Assembly (NCBI GenBank): GCA_047602575.1
Contig: JASGGY010000003.1
Location: 1-64,000, forward strand
Length of the DNA: 64,000 bases
Source: UBA1366 sp047602575
Lineage (GTDB): Bacteria > Bacillota > Clostridia > Oscillospirales > Ruminococcaceae
Direction: 5' to 3'
Numbering within the stretch: the first letter of the stretch is position 1; every line of letters starts with the position of its first letter. Positions 40,129-48,059 of this stretch are shown in pieces. The notes below the pieces were generated by a model. That model was not told the DNA's origin. It worked only from the letters and a program-made list of their open reading frames with translations, and ran no database searches. The translations under genes were made by a program, and so were the position numbers.

Positions 40129-40632
40129 TCAATTCTTTTTCTTTGTTTGACAATCCTTTGGCTGCGACGATTCCACGCTGAAAATAAACCAGATCCATAG
40201 CAAGGCGCTCATCCCGAGCAGCGCCAGCCGCATCGGATGCACCCGCAAATAGCCTAGCATTTCATAAATGGCTTTCATATCCCAGAACAAGTAAAACCCA
40301 TATGTCGCCGCGAACACAGCACTCACAAGAACAGCGCCGGCGGCGATGTCCTTCGCGCGCTTTGCCAGTTCGCAGTATTGCGGGCTTGCCATGTCCACGA
40401 TGGCTTCGATGGAGGTGTTGAGCATTTCCGCGGCAATTACCAGCGCGATGAACACAAACAGCAGTCCAAGCTCGGCTTTTGAGAAATCATAGAAGCGCGA
40501 AAACACCAGCACAAAAAACACCACAGAAAAATGAATCCGCATATTCCGCTCGGTTTTTAAGCAGGAAAACACCCCGCACAGTGCGAAGTAAAAGCTCCGC
40601 AGCAGTCCGGTGATCTTAGTTTTCGCTTTCAT
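40129..40632 (-). CDS. dgkA: Diacylglycerol/undecaprenol kinase
   Basis: 167 residues, slightly longer than usual because of a hydrophobic extension at the C-terminus (about 130-155). The DgkA core shows SFYFALCGVFSCLKTERNMRIHF, the catalytic AAEMLNTSIEAIVD (about 67-80) and LAKRAKDIAAGAVLV. In Gram-positives this enzyme phosphorylates undecaprenol for wall synthesis. The start overlaps the end of ybeY by 17 bp, so the genes are coupled. Confidence 0.94.
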   Translation of the reverse strand: MKAKTKITGLLRSFYFALCGVFSCLKTERNMRIHFSVVFFVLVFSRFYDFSKAELGLLFVFIALVIAAEMLNTSIEAIVDMASPQYCELAKRAKDIAAGAVLVSAVFAATYGFYLFWDMKAIYEMLGYLRVHPMRLALLGMSALLWIWFIFSVESSQPKDCQTKKKN

Positions 40633-41128
40633 TGTCGTTCACAAAGCTGATGTCGCGGGCGATTCCCAGCTCCGTCAGCACCGCTTCCTCTTTCTCGCGC
40701 ATGATGCGCTCCTCCAACAGACCGGCTTCGTGATCATAACCCAGCAGATGCAGCATGGAATGCACCGTCAGAAAGCCGATTTCCCGCTCGAGCGAATGCC
40801 CGAACACCGCTGCCTGCTTTACTGCGGTTTCCAGCGAAATCACGATGTCGCCCAGAAGCAGCGCACCGGTTTCGTTGTTGATGTCGTAGTTCCCCTGTTC
40901 GCCCAGCGGGAAGGACAGCACATCGGTGGCTTTGTCCATATCGCGATAAGTGTTGTTCAGCTCCCGGATGCGGTCGTTGTCCACAAAGGAGATGCTCACC
41001 TCCGCGTCCTCCGAGAAGCCCTCGTGTGTCAGCACTGCGTGGCAGCAGCGCCGCATTAACAGCCGGATACCCGTAGGAATCCGGACTTTGGTCTGATTAT
41101 TGGTGATAAGTGCTTTTACCTTCCCCAT
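40616..41128 (-). CDS. ybeY: Endoribonuclease YbeY
   Basis: 170 residues from ATG 41128; the longer frame upstream lies within phoH. Signature segments are ELNNTYRDMDKATDVLSFPLG and the zinc site HSMLHLLGYDHE, where a Ser replaces the common Gly of HGxLHLxGYDH, a variant seen in Clostridia. YbeY is a metal-dependent RNase for 16S rRNA maturation and ribosome quality control. It overlaps the end of phoH by 32 bp and the start of dgkA by 17 bp. Confidence 0.94.
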   Translation of the reverse strand: MGKVKALITNNQTKVRIPTGIRLLMRRCCHAVLTHEGFSEDAEVSISFVDNDRIRELNNTYRDMDKATDVLSFPLGEQGNYDINNETGALLLGDIVISLETAVKQAAVFGHSLEREIGFLTVHSMLHLLGYDHEAGLLEERIMREKEEAVLTELGIARDISFVNDNESEN

Positions 41129-42098
41129 GGCTCTTGTGCTTCTTCCTTTCATCGTTATATTTTTCATAAGCCTTGATAATGTCTTGTACAAGGCGATGCC
41201 GCACCACATCCGCTTGAGAAAAATGACAAAGGGCAATGTCCTCAATCCCGTGCAGGACGCGCTCCGCTTCTATCAGTCCCGAACGCTGCGGATCGGGCAG
41301 GTCAATCTGTGTCACGTCGCCGGTGATGACGATTTTGCTGTTGTTCCCGAGTCTGGTGAGGAACATTTTCATTTGCTCCGGCGTGGTATTCTGTGCTTCA
41401 TCAAGAATAATAAACGCATCATCCAGTGTTCGTCCGCGCATATACGCAAGCGGCGCAACCTCGATACTGCCGCGCTCCTGCTGCTTGGTGAACGTTTCCG
41501 GTCCGAGCATATCAAACAGTGCGTCGTACAGCGGGCGCAGATAGGGGTCTACTTTATTCTGCAAGTCGCCGGGCAGGAAGCCCAGCTTCTCCCCTGCTTC
41601 CACCGCAGGGCGCGTGAGGATGATCTTATTGACCTCATGTGCGCGGAAGGCTTTCACCGCCATGGCAACAGCAAGGTAGGTTTTTCCCGTTCCCGCCGGC
41701 CCGATGCCGACGACGATGGTGTTATTACGGATCGCATCGACGTAGGTTTTTTGCCCGAAGGTTTTCGGCTTGACAATTTTTCCGTTCATCGTCACGCAAA
41801 TGCCATCATCGGTAAGCTGGTGGATGACGTTCTGTTTGCCCTCGCGGACGAGAGAAAACACATAGCGAATGTTCTGCTCGCTGATCAGCTCACCTTTTCT
41901 GGCAATGGTAATCAACGCGTTGACCGCTTGCGCGGCATTAAAGACATTTTCCTCGTCGCCGGTGATCTTCAGATCCGTTCCGCGGCTGAGCAGAACGACA
42001 TTGTATTGCTTTTGGATCAGGTTGATGTTCTCGTCATAGCTGCCGAACAGGTTGAGCAGCAGCTCGGTGTTATCGACATTGATTGTATTTTCTACCAT
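41097..42098 (-). CDS. phoH: PhoH-like ATPase
   Basis: 333 residues. An N-terminal KH-like domain is followed by a P-loop NTPase with Walker A GPAGTGKT (133-140), RPAVEAGEKLGFLPGD and FIILDEAQNTTPEQMK. PhoH proteins are probable RNA helicases linked to YbeY and rRNA processing, and the two genes overlap here as they do in most bacteria. AAAGGTGAAAGC precedes ATG 42098. First gene of the minus-strand cluster ending with the recombinase. Confidence 0.95.
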   Translation of the reverse strand: MVENTINVDNTELLLNLFGSYDENINLIQKQYNVVLLSRGTDLKITGDEENVFNAAQAVNALITIARKGELISEQNIRYVFSLVREGKQNVIHQLTDDGICVTMNGKIVKPKTFGQKTYVDAIRNNTIVVGIGPAGTGKTYLAVAMAVKAFRAHEVNKIILTRPAVEAGEKLGFLPGDLQNKVDPYLRPLYDALFDMLGPETFTKQQERGSIEVAPLAYMRGRTLDDAFIILDEAQNTTPEQMKMFLTRLGNNSKIVITGDVTQIDLPDPQRSGLIEAERVLHGIEDIALCHFSQADVVRHRLVQDIIKAYEKYNDERKKHKSHGEGKSTYHQ

Positions 42099-42258
42099 GC
42101 TTTCACCTTTCGGCGGCAGGCAACGCAGACTACGCGTTCCGCCATGAATTTCACCATTTATTATAACACAATTTTTCCCGCTTGAAAAGGGATTTTTGCG
42201 AAATTTGAACAGTTTTTTTGCGTAATAAAAACGGCGCAGTCTGCACTACGCCGTGTTC

Positions 42259-42504
42259 TTATGATTCAATATAAGATTTTACCAGCACTTGCAGCAGCTC
42301 GTCGCGATCGATGTGGCGGATGAGGCTGCGGGCGTTGTTGTAGGTTGTTATGTATGTCGGATCCTCGGAGAGTATATAGCCTACAATCTGGTTGATGGGG
42401 TTATAGCCTTTGACGCGCAGCGCGTCGTATATGATCATCAGGGTGTTTTTCAGCTCGGATTCCTTGTCGGTATGAAGCTTGAACTGCATGGTCTGGTCTT
42501 GCAT
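42259..42504 (-). CDS. ireB: IreB family regulatory protein
   Basis: 81 residues from ATG 42504 (AAAGGAGG upstream; the in-frame Met further up lies before that site). The core YDALRVKGYNPINQIVGYILSEDPTYITTYNNARSLIRHIDRDELLQVLVKSYI is the DUF965/IreB signature. In Enterococcus, IreB is a substrate of the PASTA kinase IreK and modulates cephalosporin tolerance. The kinase gene is not in this window. Confidence 0.95.
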   Translation of the reverse strand: MQDQTMQFKLHTDKESELKNTLMIIYDALRVKGYNPINQIVGYILSEDPTYITTYNNARSLIRHIDRDELLQVLVKSYIES

Positions 42505-42575
42505 AATGCGCCTCCTTTGATAAAGCACGGAATATTTTTACTGCTCATTGATACAACTTATTCCCTGCTTTTTTT

Positions 42576-42604
42576 ATTATAACCGATGTTGCGGAAAATA
42601 ACAA
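42576..42604 (-). promoter_or_regulatory. Promoter of ireB
   Basis: Minus strand TTGTTA (42604-42599), 17-bp spacer, TATAAT (42581-42576). Confidence 0.75.
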
Positions 42605-42732
42605 GCTTTTTGCACAACTTTATTTCTTAAAATTCGTGTTTTTTTAGAAATCCTACAAATGCCAGATTAGGTTCTTGTTGATTTTACCGGTAATTTTGAG
42701 GGGCTGTTTCCAGCCGCCAAAGCGCCGGTATG

Positions 42733-42759
42733 TAAAACGGACAGCAAACGCCGTCCGTT
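42733..42759 (-). terminator. Terminator after the coat-protein pair
   Basis: Minus-strand stem AACGGACGGC / GCTGTCCGTT with a GTTT-type loop, then TTTTAC. Confidence 0.7.
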
Positions 42760-42766
42760 CTGATGA

Positions 42767-43009
42767 CTATTGAAGCTGTGATTTTACCTGTGCGATTTCC
42801 GACTCCGACGCCTGTGCGGCGGGCTTGTAGAAGTTCTTCGACTCGGCAAGCTTATACAGCTCATACTGCGAAGCTTCACAGTTGTTGCGGATCTGCTGCA
42901 TTGCCGCGCGCAGACTGGGATTCGAGCATTCCGTGATGGTGGTGGCGTAGGTTGAGAGGCTGTTTTTCACCATGGAAAGCGTGTCGTTGATCATAACTTT
43001 TTCCTGCAT
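42767..43009 (-). CDS. CotF-like spore coat protein
   Basis: 80 residues, helical. The segment MINDTLSMVKNSLSTYATTITECSNPSLRAAMQQIRNNCEASQYELYKLAESKNFYKPAAQA fits the CotF/COG5577 family: four-helix ferritin-like proteins found in spore coats or related stress layers. It follows a second small helical protein by 13 bp on the same strand, and both share a terminator. Presence suggests sporulation ability or its remnant; this alone does not prove it. Confidence 0.85.
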   Translation of the reverse strand: MQEKVMINDTLSMVKNSLSTYATTITECSNPSLRAAMQQIRNNCEASQYELYKLAESKNFYKPAAQASESEIAQVKSQLQ

Positions 43010-43022
43010 GATGGCATCCTCC

Positions 43023-43208
43023 TTAATTTAAAAATGACAGAAGCTGTCTTTTTGTCTGCTGCGCGTCCTGCGCGGAGCGGGTGAAAAACGCTTTTACCTG
43101 CGGGTCAACCGCATCCTGTGCATACTGGTTGAGCTTTTCAAAAGCGGTTTCATGCGCACCGATGATGTGGCGCAGGCTTTGCAGTTCGAGTTGATTTAAC
43201 TGAGTCAT
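43023..43208 (-). CDS. Small coat-associated helical protein
   Basis: 61 residues from ATG 43208 (GAAAGGGG upstream); the longer frame is hydrophobic read-through with no start site. MTQLNQLELQSLRHIIGAHETAFEKLNQYAQDAVDPQVKAFF resembles the short partner of CotF-like proteins in Clostridia, with a ferritin-like two-helix pattern. Co-transcribed with the CotF-like gene. Assignment is by resemblance and context. Confidence 0.8.
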   Translation of the reverse strand: MTQLNQLELQSLRHIIGAHETAFEKLNQYAQDAVDPQVKAFFTRSAQDAQQTKRQLLSFLN

Positions 43209-43296
43209 AACAAATCCCCTTTCAAATTGGTTGTTTCTATTGTTTGTCTGAAAAGCGGAAATATACTGCAGCACAACAGGAAATATCAGGAAAATA

Positions 43297-43326
43297 AAAA
43301 GCACCCGAATTGCTTCGAGTGCTTTT
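43297..43326 (-). terminator. Intrinsic terminator of the str operon (after tuf)
   Basis: Minus-strand stem AAAAGCACTCGAA / TTCGGGTGCTTTT (one G-U), 4-nt loop, then TATTTT. Confidence 0.85.
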
Positions 43327-43337
43327 GTCGGTGTGAA

Positions 43338-44540
43338 TTACTTGGTTACAGCGGTTACGACGCCGGAACCAACGGTTCTGCCGCCCTCGCGGATTGCAAA
43401 ACGGAGTCCGTTTTCAATTGCGATGGGGGTGATCAGCTCAACGCCGATTTCAACGTTGTCGCCGGGCATGCACATTTCCTTGCCCTCGGGCAGGGAGATC
43501 ACGCCGGTAACGTCGGTTGTTCTGAAATAGAACTGCGGTCTGTAGTTGTTGAAGAACGGTGTATGACGGCCGCCTTCTTCTTTCTTCAGAACGTAGATCT
43601 GACCGGTGAACTTGGTCAGGGGGTGAATGGAGTTGGGCTTGCAAAGAACCTGACCTCTTTCGATGTCGGATCTCTGAACGCCGCGGAGCAGCGCACCGAT
43701 GTTGTCGCCTGCCTCTGCGTAATCGAGGATCTTTCTGAACATCTCGATACCGGTAACAACGGACTTTGCTCTCTCTTCGGTCAGACCGATGATTTCAACT
43801 TCGTCGCCGGTCTTAAGCTGACCTCTCTCCACTCTTCCGGTTGCAACGGTGCCGCGTCCGGTGATGGTGAAAACGTCCTCGACAGGCATCAGGAAAGGCA
43901 GGTCTGCCTTTCTCTCGGGGGTGGGGATATAGCTGTCAACAGCTGCCATCAGTTCAAGGATCGGCGCATAAGCGGCGTCGTTGATATCGGTGGAAGTTGT
44001 TTCGATTGCGGCAAGTGCAGAGCCCTTGATGATCGGGGTGTTGTCGCCGTCGAATTTGTACTTGGTCAGGGTGTCGCGAACGTCCATCTCAACGAGATCG
44101 AGCAGCTCCGGATCGTCAACCTGGTCAACCTTGTTCATGAAAACAACGATATAAGGTACGCCTACCTGGTAAGCCAGAAGCAGGTGCTCCTTGGTCTGAG
44201 CCATCGGGCCGTCGGTGGATGCAACCACGAGGATTGCGCCGTCCATCTGAGCGGCACCGGTGATCATGTTCTTGACATAGTCGGCGTGGCCGGGGCAGTC
44301 AACGTGCGCATAGTGACGATTCTCGGTCTCATACTCAACGTGCGCGGTGTTGATGGTGATGCCTCTCTCGCGCTCCTCGGGAGCCTTGTCGATCATGTCA
44401 TATGCTTCGTACTTCGCCATACCCTTGAGTGCGAGGGTTTTGGTGATCGCAGCGGTCAGCGTGGTCTTGCCGTGGTCAACGTGTCCGATGGTACCGATAT
44501 TGACGTGGGGCTTGGTACGTTCAAATTTTGCCTTTGCCAT
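43338..44540 (-). CDS. tuf: Elongation factor Tu
   Basis: 400 residues. Carries aminoacyl-tRNA to the ribosome as a GTP complex. G1 GHVDHGKT (19-26), effector TINTAHVEYET, G3 DCPGHADY, G4 NKVD are intact, and the C-terminus ends GGRTVGSGVVTAVTK. GAGGAAT lies upstream. Last gene of the str operon, 113 bp after fusA, followed at once by a terminator. Confidence 0.99.
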   Translation of the reverse strand: MAKAKFERTKPHVNIGTIGHVDHGKTTLTAAITKTLALKGMAKYEAYDMIDKAPEERERGITINTAHVEYETENRHYAHVDCPGHADYVKNMITGAAQMDGAILVVASTDGPMAQTKEHLLLAYQVGVPYIVVFMNKVDQVDDPELLDLVEMDVRDTLTKYKFDGDNTPIIKGSALAAIETTSTDINDAAYAPILELMAAVDSYIPTPERKADLPFLMPVEDVFTITGRGTVATGRVERGQLKTGDEVEIIGLTEERAKSVVTGIEMFRKILDYAEAGDNIGALLRGVQRSDIERGQVLCKPNSIHPLTKFTGQIYVLKKEEGGRHTPFFNNYRPQFYFRTTDVTGVISLPEGKEMCMPGDNVEIGVELITPIAIENGLRFAIREGGRTVGSGVVTAVTK

Positions 44541-44653
44541 TGGAATTCCTCCTCAAATTTTTAATCAGTTTGTTTTGTGCTTGGAAAATCACAGGTTTAT
44601 TATATCAGATAAATTCGGAGATTTCAAGTGAAATTCACAAATTTCTGAAATTT

Positions 44654-46738
44654 TTAACCGTTGGACTTATTGCGGGTGGACATGATCTTCTCCGCAATGG
44701 ATTTCGGCACTTCGATATAGCTGTCAGGCTCCATAGAGTACTGACCGCGTCCCTGCGTTTTGCTGCGCAGGTCGTTGGAATAGCCGAACATTTCGGACAG
44801 CGGCACGAGTGCGGTGATCTGCTGTGCGCCGGGGGTAGCTTCCATACCTTGGATCTGACCGCGGCGGGAGTTGAGATCGCCGATGACGTCGCCCATGTAG
44901 TCCTCCGCCACGATTACGATAACTTTCATAATCGGCTCGAGAATCACGGGGTCGGCTTTTTTCATCGCTTCCTTGAACGCCATCGATCCGGCGATCTTAA
45001 ACGCCATTTCAGAGGAGTCCACTTCGTGGTACGATCCGTCGTAAAGTGTTACCTTTACGTCAACAACCTGATAGCAGGCAAGCACGCCTGCCTGCATCGC
45101 GCCCTTGATACCGGAGTCAACCGCAGGGATATACTCTCTGGGGATCGCTCCGCCGACAACGGCATTGATGAACTCGTAGCCCTTACCGGAAACGTTCGGT
45201 TCAACCTTGATTTTAACGTGACCGTACTGACCCTTACCGCCGGACTGACGGGCATATTTGTGGTCAACATCTGCGTTTCTGCGAATGGTTTCCTTATAAG
45301 AAACCTGCGGTGCGCCGACGTTTGCCTCAACCTTAAATTCGCGCAGCATTCTGTCTACGATGATTTCAAGATGCAGCTCGCCCATGCCTGCGATGATGGT
45401 CTGTCCGGTTTCCTCGTCGGTCCAGGTTCTGAACGTCGGATCTTCCTCGGCAAGCTTGGAGAGGGCAATACCCATTTTCTCCTGACCGGCTTTGGTTTTC
45501 GGTTCGATCGCCAGATTGATAACCGGCTCGGGGAATTCCATCGACTCAAGAATAACGGGATGGCTTTCGTCACACAGCGTGTCACCGGTCGTGGTGTTCT
45601 TCAATCCCACGGCGGCGGCGATGTCGCCGGCATAAACTACATCGATCTCGTTGCGGTGGTTGGAGTGCATCTGCAGGATACGTCCGATTCTTTCGTTGTG
45701 GTCCTTCGTGGCGTTGTAAACGCTCGAACCCTTCTGAAGCGAGCCGGAGTACACGCGGAAGAAGCAAAGCTTTCCGACAAACGGGTCAGTTGCGATTTTA
45801 AACGCAAGCGCCGCGAACGGTGCTTCGTCGGCGGAAGGCCGTTCCTCGTCCTCACCGGTGTCGGGGTTTACGCCCTTGATGTGAGGAACGTCGAGCGGAG
45901 AGGGCATATAATCCACAACCGCGTCGAGCATTTTCTGAACGCCCTTGTTTTTGTAGGAAGTGCCGCAAACAACCGGAACCATGTGGTTGCCGATGGTTGC
46001 TTTGCGGATACAGTGCTTCATTTCCTCGATGGTGAGGGTTTCACCGTCGAGGTATTTCACCATGATGTCCTCGTCCTGCTCCGCGATGGCGTCAAGCAAC
46101 TTAGCGTGATATTCCGCAGCCTTATCAGCCAGATCGGCGGGAATTTCCTCAACGCGGATATCCTTTCCGAGGTCGTCATAATAAACATAGGCTTTCATCT
46201 CGATTAAGTCGATGATGCCCTTGAATTCGTCCTCAGCGCCGATGGGCAGCTGGATCGGAACGGCGTTGGTTTTGAGTCTGTTGTGGAGCATATCCACGAC
46301 TCTGTAGAAGTCCGCACCCATGATGTCCATCTTGTTGACATACACCATACGGGGAACTTTGTACTTGTCAGCCTGACGCCAAACGGTTTCCGTCTGGGGC
46401 TCAACGCCGCCCTTTGCGCACAGAACGGTTACAGAACCGTCAAGCACACGCAGCGAACGCTCAACCTCTACGGTAAAGTCAACGTGGCCGGGGGTATCGA
46501 TGATATTAACGCGATGCCCTTTCCAGAATGCAGTGGTGGCGGCGGAGGTAATGGTGATACCTCTCTCCTGCTCCTGCTCCATCCAGTCCATGGTGGCAGC
46601 GCCTTCGTGAACCTCGCCTATTTTATGGGTAATACCGGTGTAAAACAGGATACGCTCAGTCGTCGTGGTTTTTCCCGCGTCAATGTGCGCCATGATACCA
46701 ATATTTCGCGTGTCCTTAAGAGAACAATCTCTCGACAT
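44654..46738 (-). CDS. fusA: Elongation factor G
   Basis: 694 residues, normal length. Translocates tRNA and mRNA after peptide-bond formation. G1 AHIDAGKT (about 17-24), RGITITSAATT, DTPGHVDF and NKMD are present, then domains II-V ending GYSNDLRSKTQGRGQYSMEPDSY. AAGGAGG lies just upstream. Third gene of rpsL-rpsG-fusA-tuf. Confidence 0.99.
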   Translation of the reverse strand: MSRDCSLKDTRNIGIMAHIDAGKTTTTERILFYTGITHKIGEVHEGAATMDWMEQEQERGITITSAATTAFWKGHRVNIIDTPGHVDFTVEVERSLRVLDGSVTVLCAKGGVEPQTETVWRQADKYKVPRMVYVNKMDIMGADFYRVVDMLHNRLKTNAVPIQLPIGAEDEFKGIIDLIEMKAYVYYDDLGKDIRVEEIPADLADKAAEYHAKLLDAIAEQDEDIMVKYLDGETLTIEEMKHCIRKATIGNHMVPVVCGTSYKNKGVQKMLDAVVDYMPSPLDVPHIKGVNPDTGEDEERPSADEAPFAALAFKIATDPFVGKLCFFRVYSGSLQKGSSVYNATKDHNERIGRILQMHSNHRNEIDVVYAGDIAAAVGLKNTTTGDTLCDESHPVILESMEFPEPVINLAIEPKTKAGQEKMGIALSKLAEEDPTFRTWTDEETGQTIIAGMGELHLEIIVDRMLREFKVEANVGAPQVSYKETIRRNADVDHKYARQSGGKGQYGHVKIKVEPNVSGKGYEFINAVVGGAIPREYIPAVDSGIKGAMQAGVLACYQVVDVKVTLYDGSYHEVDSSEMAFKIAGSMAFKEAMKKADPVILEPIMKVIVIVAEDYMGDVIGDLNSRRGQIQGMEATPGAQQITALVPLSEMFGYSNDLRSKTQGRGQYSMEPDSYIEVPKSIAEKIMSTRNKSNG

Positions 46739-46762
46739 ATTTTACCTCCTTGTTTTACTCGG

Positions 46763-47233
46763 TTACCATCTGAAATGCGAGAATGCCTTGTTGGCTTCTG
46801 CCATCTTGTGCATTTCGTCACGTTTCTTGCAGCTTCCGCCCACGCCGTTGAGCGCGTCTAAAATTTCCGCCGCAAGTCTTTCTTTCATTGTCTGCTCGTT
46901 TCTCTCGCGAGAATATTTTGTAATCCATCTCAGTCCGAGTGTCTGGCGTCTTTCCGGACGAACCTCCATCGGAACCTGATAAGTCGCACCGCCTACACGG
47001 CGTGCCTTGACTTCAAGATTCGGCATGATGTTTTCCATTGCCTGCTCAAACGCTTCGAGTGCGGGTTTATTCGACTTGGCTTCAACAATTTCAAATGCGC
47101 CGTAAACGATCTTCTGGGAAACGCCCTTCTTACCGTCGAGCATGATGTTGTTGATCAGACGCGTCACCAGCTTGGAACCATAAATCGGATCCTGTAAAAC
47201 GTCTCTCTTTGCAATACTACCTCTTCTTGGCAC
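46763..47233 (-). CDS. rpsG: 30S ribosomal protein S7
   Basis: 156 residues from GTG 47233 (GAAGGAGGG upstream), giving the family start PRRGSIAKRDVLQDPIYGSK. The rest (LINNIMLDGKKG, EVKARRVGGATYQVPMEVRPERR, AHKMAEANKAF-type C-terminus) is canonical. Binds the 3' major domain of 16S rRNA and starts head assembly. Located 24 bp upstream of fusA. Confidence 0.98.
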   Translation of the reverse strand: MPRRGSIAKRDVLQDPIYGSKLVTRLINNIMLDGKKGVSQKIVYGAFEIVEAKSNKPALEAFEQAMENIMPNLEVKARRVGGATYQVPMEVRPERRQTLGLRWITKYSRERNEQTMKERLAAEILDALNGVGGSCKKRDEMHKMAEANKAFSHFRW

Positions 47234-47374
47234 TTGAATTCCCTCCTTCACATAAAATGATATCATAGGTACTCGTTCCGCTTTTACGCGGCTCCGTCAG
47301 TCCGTTGCGAGGCATTATAGCATCTATAATACTCCACATGACTGTGGCAAATTGTGAGTTCTAAGATACTGGGT

Positions 47375-47818
47375 CTACTTCTTCTTGGCTGCTGCGGCTG
47401 CGGCGCCCGGCTTGGGTCTCTTTGCGCCGTACTTGGAGCGGCCCTGCATTCTCTTGGCAACGCCCTGTGCGTCGAGTGTGCCTCTGACGATGTGGTAACG
47501 CACACCGGGGAGGTCTCTTACGCGTCCGCCTCTGATGAGGACAACGCTATGCTCCTGCAGGTTGTGTCCGATGCCGGGGATATAAGCGGTGACTTCGGTC
47601 TGGTTGGTCAGTCTAACCCTAGCGACCTTTCTCATTGCGGAGTTCGGCTTCTTGGGGGTTCTGGTTTTTACCGAGGTGCAAACGCCTCTTTTCTGGGGGC
47701 AGTTCTGGTCAATCGCTGCTTTCTTCTTTGAGTTGTAACCCACCTGAAGTGCCGGTGCGGTTGACTTGGTCACTGCGACTTCACGTCCCTTGCGTACGAG
47801 CTGGTTAAAGGTTGGCAT
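47375..47818 (-). CDS. rpsL: 30S ribosomal protein S12
   Basis: 147 residues from ATG 47818 (MPTFNQLVRKGRE), with AAAGGAGAG upstream. Decoding-centre motifs CTSVKTRTPKKPNSAMRKVARVRL and GGRVRDLPGVRYHIVRGTLD are conserved; the Lys at the streptomycin-sensitive position in TPKKPNSA is wild type. It ends with an Ala/Lys-rich tail (GAAAAAAKKK), making it slightly long. First gene of the str operon. Confidence 0.98.
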   Translation of the reverse strand: MPTFNQLVRKGREVAVTKSTAPALQVGYNSKKKAAIDQNCPQKRGVCTSVKTRTPKKPNSAMRKVARVRLTNQTEVTAYIPGIGHNLQEHSVVLIRGGRVRDLPGVRYHIVRGTLDAQGVAKRMQGRSKYGAKRPKPGAAAAAAKKK

Positions 47819-47882
47819 GGTATTCTCTCCTTTCGTGTAAAAATCCGCATCCCGATTTCTTCTCAAATCAGCATACCATATT

Positions 47883-47911
47883 ATTATACCGAATCATAAA
47901 TCATTTGTCAA
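47883..47911 (-). promoter_or_regulatory. Promoter of the str operon
   Basis: Minus strand TTGACA (47911-47906), 17-bp spacer, TATAAT (47888-47883), a perfect consensus about 65 bp before rpsL. Confidence 0.85.
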
Positions 47912-48017
47912 GTATTTTTCCTCATTTTTTTCAAGATATTTAATCCTCCGGGCTTTTTTCTTTCAAATCGCAGAAATCTCGCGAAAAAGCACCGTTTTCA
48001 TCAATTAGCCCATTGCT

Positions 48018-48051
48018 TAAAAAAGCAAACAGCCGGTTTTCACACCGGCTG
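48018..48051 (-). terminator. Terminator after the acyl-CoA synthetase gene
   Basis: Minus-strand stem CAGCCGGT / ACCGGCTG, 6-nt loop, then TTTGCTTTTTT. Confidence 0.85.
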
Positions 48052-48059
48052 CTGTGCGG

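Noticed and set aside
41100..42185. 361-codon plus-strand frame opposite phoH
   Set aside because: Antisense shadow of phoH; no ribosome-binding site and no recognisable protein motif.
43227..46207. Long plus-strand open frames opposite tuf and fusA
   Set aside because: They are antisense shadows of highly conserved elongation-factor genes with no start signal or family match.
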